64,000 bases of DNA, taken from positions 3,631,322 through 3,695,321 of the forward strand of contig NZ_KB235922.1 of the NCBI RefSeq assembly GCF_000332195.1. The letters run 5' to 3'. The translations under genes were made by a program, and so were the position numbers. The notes beneath the pieces are model-generated. The model worked only from the letters and a program-made list of their open reading frames with translations, was not told the origin of the DNA and did not search any database. The stretch's first letter is position 1. Each line of letters starts with the position of its first letter. The DNA comes from Pleurocapsa sp. PCC 7319. GTDB lineage: Bacteria > Cyanobacteriota > Cyanobacteriia > Cyanobacteriales > Xenococcaceae. Below are positions 59,447-64,000 of the stretch, in pieces.

Positions 59447-60466
59447 ATGAAAAAAGTTGGCGAGTTACCTTTGGCGACTAAAGTGAGTTTTTCAGAGATC
59501 AATCATCCTAATCTTATCCCAGCTAAAATTCTAATTATTGACGAAAACCCTCTAAGCCGAATGACTGCAGTAGATTTGCTTTCATTAGATGGTTACGAAG
59601 TATTGGAAGCTGATAACGAATCTTCAATTCTTGCTAGCATTACGGAGCAGCACCCCGACCTAATTTTACTTGATGTAATGATGCGGCAATTAGATAGCTT
59701 TGCCTTTTGCCGTCAACTGAAAAGAGATCGACGTACAGCCGATATCCCGATTGTCTTAACAACTCTGAGTGATAGCCGAGAATACCGGATCAAGGTCATG
59801 GAGGCTGGTGGAGACGATGTTTTAGTAAAACCTCTTAATCGTATAGAACTATCTACTAGAGTTAGCTCCTTAATCAATCAAAAACGTCTCAATGAGGGAT
59901 TAGATCAAACTGAACAGGTATTATTTACCATCGCCAAGGCAGTTGATAGTCGTTCTGTTAATCGAGGTAGTAGTGCCCGCGTTGTTTCATTGGTGAAATC
60001 TTTTGGCGAATATCTCAATTTATCAGCAGAAGACATTGATAATCTAGCCTTTGCGGCACATCTTCACGATATTGGCACTATTGCTATTCCTGATGCGGTT
60101 ATGCTCAAGAAAGGTGAGTTAACTACCGAAGAAAGAGAATTAATCAGACAGCACGTTTTAATTGGAGAAGAAATTTGTCAGCCGTTGCGTAATCGTAGTG
60201 GGGTATTGCCTATTATTCGTAACCATCATGAACGTTGGGATGGTACCGGCTATCCTGATGGTTTACATGGTTCTGCAATACCCTATCTAGCTCAAATATT
60301 TCAGGTTATTGATATTTATGATGCCTTAACTAGCGATCGCCCTCACAAGAAAGCTTATACTCCCGTAGAGGCACTAAACATAATTATGGAGGAAACTCAA
60401 AAAGGCTGGCGTAATCCTCAACTAATTGCTGAATTTACCGATTTTATTCGCTCTCAAGAACAATAA
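59447..60466 (+). CDS. Response regulator with HD-GYP domain (cyclic-di-GMP phosphodiesterase)
   Basis: 339 residues: a receiver domain (AKILIIDENPLSRMTAVDLL, phospho-Asp in LILLDVMMRQLD, Lys in DDVLVKPLNR) and a C-terminal HD-GYP domain with FAAHLHDIGTIAIPD, the metal-site HHERWDGTGYPDGL and DIYDALTSDRPHK. RpfG-type proteins of this layout degrade cyclic-di-GMP after phosphorylation. No kinase gene is adjacent. All key residues are present. Confidence 0.92.
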   Translation: MKKVGELPLATKVSFSEINHPNLIPAKILIIDENPLSRMTAVDLLSLDGYEVLEADNESSILASITEQHPDLILLDVMMRQLDSFAFCRQLKRDRRTADIPIVLTTLSDSREYRIKVMEAGGDDVLVKPLNRIELSTRVSSLINQKRLNEGLDQTEQVLFTIAKAVDSRSVNRGSSARVVSLVKSFGEYLNLSAEDIDNLAFAAHLHDIGTIAIPDAVMLKKGELTTEERELIRQHVLIGEEICQPLRNRSGVLPIIRNHHERWDGTGYPDGLHGSAIPYLAQIFQVIDIYDALTSDRPHKKAYTPVEALNIIMEETQKGWRNPQLIAEFTDFIRSQEQ

Positions 60467-60674
60467 TAGAGTTTTGGATTTGGACTCTAACTGTAGTTTA
60501 ATTGTCTAGTATTAGATTGCATTCTCAGATCAATTTATCAGGTAAATCGATGTGGAAGCTGATGTTACCCTAGTTTCTTTTGAGATTGCCATTAGTAATT
60601 ACCGCAAGAATCGCTCACAATTTAGGGAATATTATCGGTAAACTGTTATGTAGATCAAAACGAAACATAACTCA

Positions 60675-61454
60675 ATGCTACCGAGAGAAGACCTATTAAA
60701 GCGAGTCGAAAATAAAGAAGACATTACCCGTGTTATTGATAAAGCGGAGCAAGCAATTAAAAATTGGGAAGTAGTCGCTACAGATTTTCTATCTCCTCCT
60801 GTGTTAGCAGAGGTACAAACAATTTTTCAAAATTTGACTGAAATTGCAGCTTTACCGTGGGGTGGCTATCCTCAAGCCGAAAGACAACGCGTAGGTTTAG
60901 CTCGCCCTGATCTTCCTTTAGATGAATCACAAATTGAACTAGCAGCCCTAGACATAGCTGGCAATTTTCTCTTTGATCCTGCTACCCACAGAGACTTTTT
61001 GGGGTCAATTTTAGGGACTGGTATTGTCAGAGAAAAAGTCGGCGATATTATTGTTTTAGGGGAAAGAGGTGCGCAAGTAATCGTGGTCCCAGAAATGGTT
61101 GAGTTTTTAACTACTTCCTTGACCCAGGTGCGTTCGGTCGCGGTCAAAACTCAGCAAATAGAGTTTAGTGAATTAAAAATTCGTCCCCCCAAAAAGAAAG
61201 AAATGACTACCGTAGAAGCTTCAATGCGTCTGGATGCGATCGCCTCTGCCGGCTTTGGAATGTCTCGTAGTAAAATGGCCAACGCGATCGCCGCCAAGGA
61301 TGTAAGGGTTAACTGGAAAGAAGTTACTCAGTCTAGCCATAACGTTAAGGCTGGCGATTTAATTGCCGTTCGTGGAAAGGGCAGATTAGAAGTTGGCGAA
61401 GTTTCGATTACTAAAAAGCAACGTTATCGAGTTAATTTAGTGCGGTATAAGTAA
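60675..61454 (+). CDS. Photosystem II S4-domain protein (YlmH-like RNA-binding)
   Basis: 259 residues. The N-terminal two-thirds match the cyanobacterial/plastid PSII S4 protein family (MLPREDLLKRVENKEDI, then LPWGGYPQAERQRVGLARPD). An S4 RNA-binding domain closes the protein (MRLDAIASAGFGMSRSKMAN, VRVNWKEV, and LIAVRGKGRLEV). Relatives may act in ribosome rescue or translation of photosystem proteins; the exact role is unsettled. Confidence 0.9.
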   Translation: MLPREDLLKRVENKEDITRVIDKAEQAIKNWEVVATDFLSPPVLAEVQTIFQNLTEIAALPWGGYPQAERQRVGLARPDLPLDESQIELAALDIAGNFLFDPATHRDFLGSILGTGIVREKVGDIIVLGERGAQVIVVPEMVEFLTTSLTQVRSVAVKTQQIEFSELKIRPPKKKEMTTVEASMRLDAIASAGFGMSRSKMANAIAAKDVRVNWKEVTQSSHNVKAGDLIAVRGKGRLEVGEVSITKKQRYRVNLVRYK

Positions 61455-61666
61455 CCTCAGTTTGGGTTCCCACAATTAACTGGTCAGATTAGCTATCAGC
61501 TATTAGCTATTAGCTTTTGTGGTATTTTTCATATAGCAAGCACTACAGGGAAATTCAACGAAAAAATAATATTTCTAGTTAACTACAATAAAAGTTCTAG
61601 CTTATCTTGAAATCAGGTTAAGTCAGTTTTGGTTAAACTTGTCTTAGCCCTAAAAGTTCGTAGTTT

Positions 61667-63148
61667 CTAACGCTTAATTTTTAACAAAGTAGAACTACTT
61701 AACTGCTGTTGTGCTAAAGCTCCCAAAATTTCTAGAGCGCGATCAACTTTGTCGGTACGCGGAGCGTAATCACACTGTTCTGACCACAATAAACCAAAGT
61801 TAAGTCTTAAGCAATTTCTATAGCTGTTGGTAGGAGAGAATATAATTCCTGGAGCGATACTAATCTGATACTTTAAGGCCGCTTCGTAAAATTGCATCAC
61901 ATCGAAATGTTGGGGCAACTCCAGCCATAATACCTGTCCTCCTTGAGGTTGTGTCATTCGGGTTTGGGGTGGAAAATAATCACTGATTCTGTGTCTCATT
62001 TTTTCCATCTGGGAATGATAAGTGCGCCGTAGCTTCCTCAAATGACGTTCGTAGCCGCCGTTAGCGAGAAAAGTTGCTACCGTAAGTTGTGGCACAACCG
62101 AAGTCATTACATTAGTTACCATTTTTAATTTCTGGACTTGAATCAAGTGACGTTCCGCTACCAACCAACCAACCCTTAAGCCGGGAGAAAGGGTTTTGCT
62201 AACTGAAGAACAATATAAAACTCTACCTTGAGTATCAAAAGCTTTGATCGCTTTGGGACGATGACCATTAAACGATAAATCTCCATAAATATCATCTTCG
62301 ACCAGAGAAACATCGTACTTGTTTAATAAGGCGACTAAATCTTGTTTACGGCGATCGCTCATACAACTGCCGAGAGGATTACTAAAATTGGAGACTAAAG
62401 CACAAGCTTTAATACTGGAGTTTTTGAATACTGTTTCCAAACTTTCTAGGCAAATTCCTTCTCTAGGATCGGTGGGTAGTTCCACGGCTTTCAGATGGAG
62501 TAATTCTAGAGTTTGTAGTAACCCATAGTAGCTAGGAGATTCAATTACTATCGTATCCCCTGGTTTAGTGACTGCTCGTAAAGCTAGATAAATTGCTTCC
62601 GTCGTACCGTTAGTAATAAGAATTTGTTCTGGAGAAATAGAACAACCAGCATCGATTAATTTTCTGGCAATTTCGTGGCGCAAAATTTCACAACCATTGA
62701 GAACTTGGTAAGAGTGAGCCATTTCTGGGTAGGTGCGAATTACCTGACTCATAAGTCGATTGAGAGTTTTGAGCGGCAGAAGTTCGGCAGAGGGAATGGC
62801 AGCACCTAGTTTAACAATTTGAGGTCGAGCTATATCAGCATAAACCCGAGCAATAATTGATGTATCTATATTGCTGACTTTGAGAGGAGGAGCAGAAGGA
62901 TTTGGTTCTGGAACAGTAATATTTGTTTTGACGTAATAGCCAGATTGAGGTCGTACTGTAATTAAGCCTCGATCTTCTAACAGACGATATGCTTCCGAAA
63001 TTGTAGAAATGCTAACCGACAATTGCTGATGTAATTTACGGACAGAGGGTAAGCGATCGCCTGGTTGTAAAGTTCCTTTGTTAATTAACTCTCCAAAGCG
63101 ATCGGCAACTTGTTCGTAAAGATTTTGCTTTAAAGATTTGTCGATCAC
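61667..63148 (-). CDS. MocR-family transcriptional regulator (GntR winged helix fused to aminotransferase fold)
   Basis: 493 residues: an N-terminal GntR helix-turn-helix (QPGDRLPSVRKLHQQLSVSI, then YRLLEDRGLITVRPQSGYYV) and a fold type I aminotransferase domain with the PLP-lysine in YCSSVSKTLSPGLRVGW. MocR regulators sense PLP or amino compounds and usually control a neighbouring gene. It is divergent from a small gene and a class IV aminotransferase, its likely targets. The start is GTG. Confidence 0.9.
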   Translation of the reverse strand: MIDKSLKQNLYEQVADRFGELINKGTLQPGDRLPSVRKLHQQLSVSISTISEAYRLLEDRGLITVRPQSGYYVKTNITVPEPNPSAPPLKVSNIDTSIIARVYADIARPQIVKLGAAIPSAELLPLKTLNRLMSQVIRTYPEMAHSYQVLNGCEILRHEIARKLIDAGCSISPEQILITNGTTEAIYLALRAVTKPGDTIVIESPSYYGLLQTLELLHLKAVELPTDPREGICLESLETVFKNSSIKACALVSNFSNPLGSCMSDRRKQDLVALLNKYDVSLVEDDIYGDLSFNGHRPKAIKAFDTQGRVLYCSSVSKTLSPGLRVGWLVAERHLIQVQKLKMVTNVMTSVVPQLTVATFLANGGYERHLRKLRRTYHSQMEKMRHRISDYFPPQTRMTQPQGGQVLWLELPQHFDVMQFYEAALKYQISIAPGIIFSPTNSYRNCLRLNFGLLWSEQCDYAPRTDKVDRALEILGALAQQQLSSSTLLKIKR

Positions 63149-63173
63149 GACAGTTAACCCTATTTGACACCAT

Positions 63174-63188
63174 AACAGTTTTGCTGTT
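63174..63188. promoter_or_regulatory. Inverted repeat upstream of the MocR gene, candidate operator
   Basis: AACAG-TTTTG-CTGTT, with further GACAGTTAAC and GACTGTCA-like sequences nearby in the 137-bp divergent region. The position suits a MocR operator; binding is unproven. Confidence 0.3.
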
Positions 63189-63285
63189 TGTGACTGTCAT
63201 GATAACAATTTAGTTAAACTGCCTCTGTAAACCAAAAGTTAAATCTTCAATAATTAAGGAGTAGCAATAATTATAAGCGTCCACT

Positions 63286-63522
63286 ATGAAATTAATTGTT
63301 CCAACTCAAGTTATTAATTCCTGGAAAAATTGCTTCACAGTTATTGTCAGTTCCCTTACAAATTTAGCTTTTGATAGCTATCAACCCAAAATTCTGACTA
63401 AAAGCGATCGCCATGGTAACAAGTATTTTCAGGTTTACGATCCTCAAACCAGACAGCATAGCAGTTTCGCCTCGGAACAAGAAGTCAGATTCTGGCTAGA
63501 CCAAAAATACTCCCAACTTTGA
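63286..63522 (+). CDS. Small protein of unknown function
   Basis: 78 residues without a recognised family. The second half (DRHGNKYFQVYDPQTRQHSS, then EQEVRFWLDQKY) looks like a compact folded domain. GGAG occurs well upstream of the ATG (63257). It is followed after eight bases by the aminotransferase ATG, so the two are probably one operon. Confidence 0.6.
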   Translation: MKLIVPTQVINSWKNCFTVIVSSLTNLAFDSYQPKILTKSDRHGNKYFQVYDPQTRQHSSFASEQEVRFWLDQKYSQL

Positions 63523-63530
63523 AAATCACC

Positions 63531-64000
63531 ATGAAAAATTTTTTACCTTTAGCATATTTTCAAAATCAATTTATTTCCATAGAGAAAGCTCAAGTTTCGA
63601 TTGCCACCCATGCTTTACATTATGGAACCGCGGCTTTAGGAGGATTACGAGGTGTTCTCAATCCTCAAAATCCATCAGAAATTCTTTTATTTAGATTAGA
63701 CCGTCATTGCCAAAGATTGAGTAACAGTGCCAAATATCTGAATTACGATTTGCCAGCAGATAAAATTGAACATATCATTACCGATTTTGTCCTTAAAAAC
63801 CGTCCCCAAACTTCTTTTTATCTCAGACCGCTAGTTTATACCTCTAGCTTAGGTATTGCTCCTAGATTGCATCAGATTGAGCAGGATTTTTTAGTTTATG
63901 GTTTAGCCATAGCGGATGACTTATATCCTGAAGGTATTAGCTGTAGATTTAGCTCCTGGTATCGACAGGAAGATCGCAGCTGTCCTCTCAAAGGTAAAAC
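63531..64000 (+). CDS. Class IV (branched-chain type) aminotransferase, 3' end outside window
   Basis: The frame is open from the ATG at 63531 to the window edge, 156 codons. It starts LPLAYFQNQFISIEKAQVSI and continues THALHYGTAALGGLRGV and LFRLDRHCQRLSNSAKYLN, the IlvE-like N-terminal pattern including the LFRLDxHxxRL PLP-phosphate segment. The PLP-lysine would lie beyond the edge. Likely a branched-chain amino acid aminotransferase; a D-amino acid or aminodeoxychorismate enzyme is less likely. Possibly regulated by the divergent MocR. Confidence 0.85.
   Translation, partial: MKNFLPLAYFQNQFISIEKAQVSIATHALHYGTAALGGLRGVLNPQNPSEILLFRLDRHCQRLSNSAKYLNYDLPADKIEHIITDFVLKNRPQTSFYLRPLVYTSSLGIAPRLHQIEQDFLVYGLAIADDLYPEGISCRFSSWYRQEDRSCPLKGK

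Overview
The window is cyanobacterial chromosome. The HIP1 octamer GCGATCGC occurs throughout, and several genes are typical of oxygenic phototrophs: a PGR5 homologue, a COP23-family protein, a photosystem II S4-domain protein, the pipX/pipY/sepF/proC neighbourhood, a sufCDS cluster behind SufR-type operators, and NtcA-type boxes (GTA-N8-TAC) in front of urea genes. The moderate size, AT-rich spacers and many small repeats suggest a unicellular or baeocyte-forming lineage (Pleurocapsa/Stanieria-like), but that placement is inference.

Layout. 1-6.2 kb: end of a transporter-like HEAT/cNMP protein, two relics of a filamentous-haemagglutinin C-terminus, COP23, a 2-hydroxyacid dehydrogenase and pgr5. 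6.5-11.2 kb: a methyltransferase and sufC-sufD-sufS on the minus strand, without sufB. 11.2-14.4 kb: mobile DNA, with MITE-like repeats, a degenerate receiver protein and an IS605-type element (tnpB and tnpA divergent). 14.4-18.7 kb: S41 peptidase, proC, sepF, pipY and pipX. 19-21.4 kb: B12-dependent ribonucleotide reductase. 22-29.9 kb: NUDIX, RDD, DUF4129 and DUF4350 proteins, an alkaline-phosphatase-fold protein, a tRNA dihydrouridine synthase and lexA.

30-39.7 kb is a nitrogen-scavenging block. The urea ABC transporter urtABCDE (minus) lies back to back with ureA-ureB-ureG-ureD (plus), with two NtcA-type boxes between them. Each operon is interrupted by a toxin-antitoxin-like pair: DUF433/DUF5615 between urtD and urtE, and AbrB/Doc between ureG and ureD. 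ureC, ureE and ureF are not here.

39.9-42.7 kb holds three overlapping genes: an alpha/beta hydrolase, a C-terminally short methyltransferase and a Rieske oxygenase. 42.7-44.6 kb is a repeat-rich scar with an NB-ARC/WD40 deletion relic. 44.6-48.2 kb has a solitary C5 DNA methyltransferase and a GH9 cellulase with a seven-copy repeat linker. 48.3-52.3 kb has a deacetylase and two convergent histidine-kinase-like genes with complementary defects: one lacks the phospho-accepting His but keeps the ATPase motifs, the other keeps the His but has lost the ATPase motifs. 52.6-64 kb is mostly housekeeping or regulatory: K+ channel, sugar-binding lipoprotein, pyrF, Mrp ATPase, MnmD-like methyltransferase, HD-GYP response regulator, S4 protein, MocR regulator and a partial class IV aminotransferase.

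Two layers of repeats run across the window. The first is heptanucleotide tandem repeats, several reducible to NAGTARY, which often overlap start or stop codons. The second is a set of short inverted-repeat elements (MITE-like), one of which supplies the last residues and stop codon of the dihydrouridine synthase.
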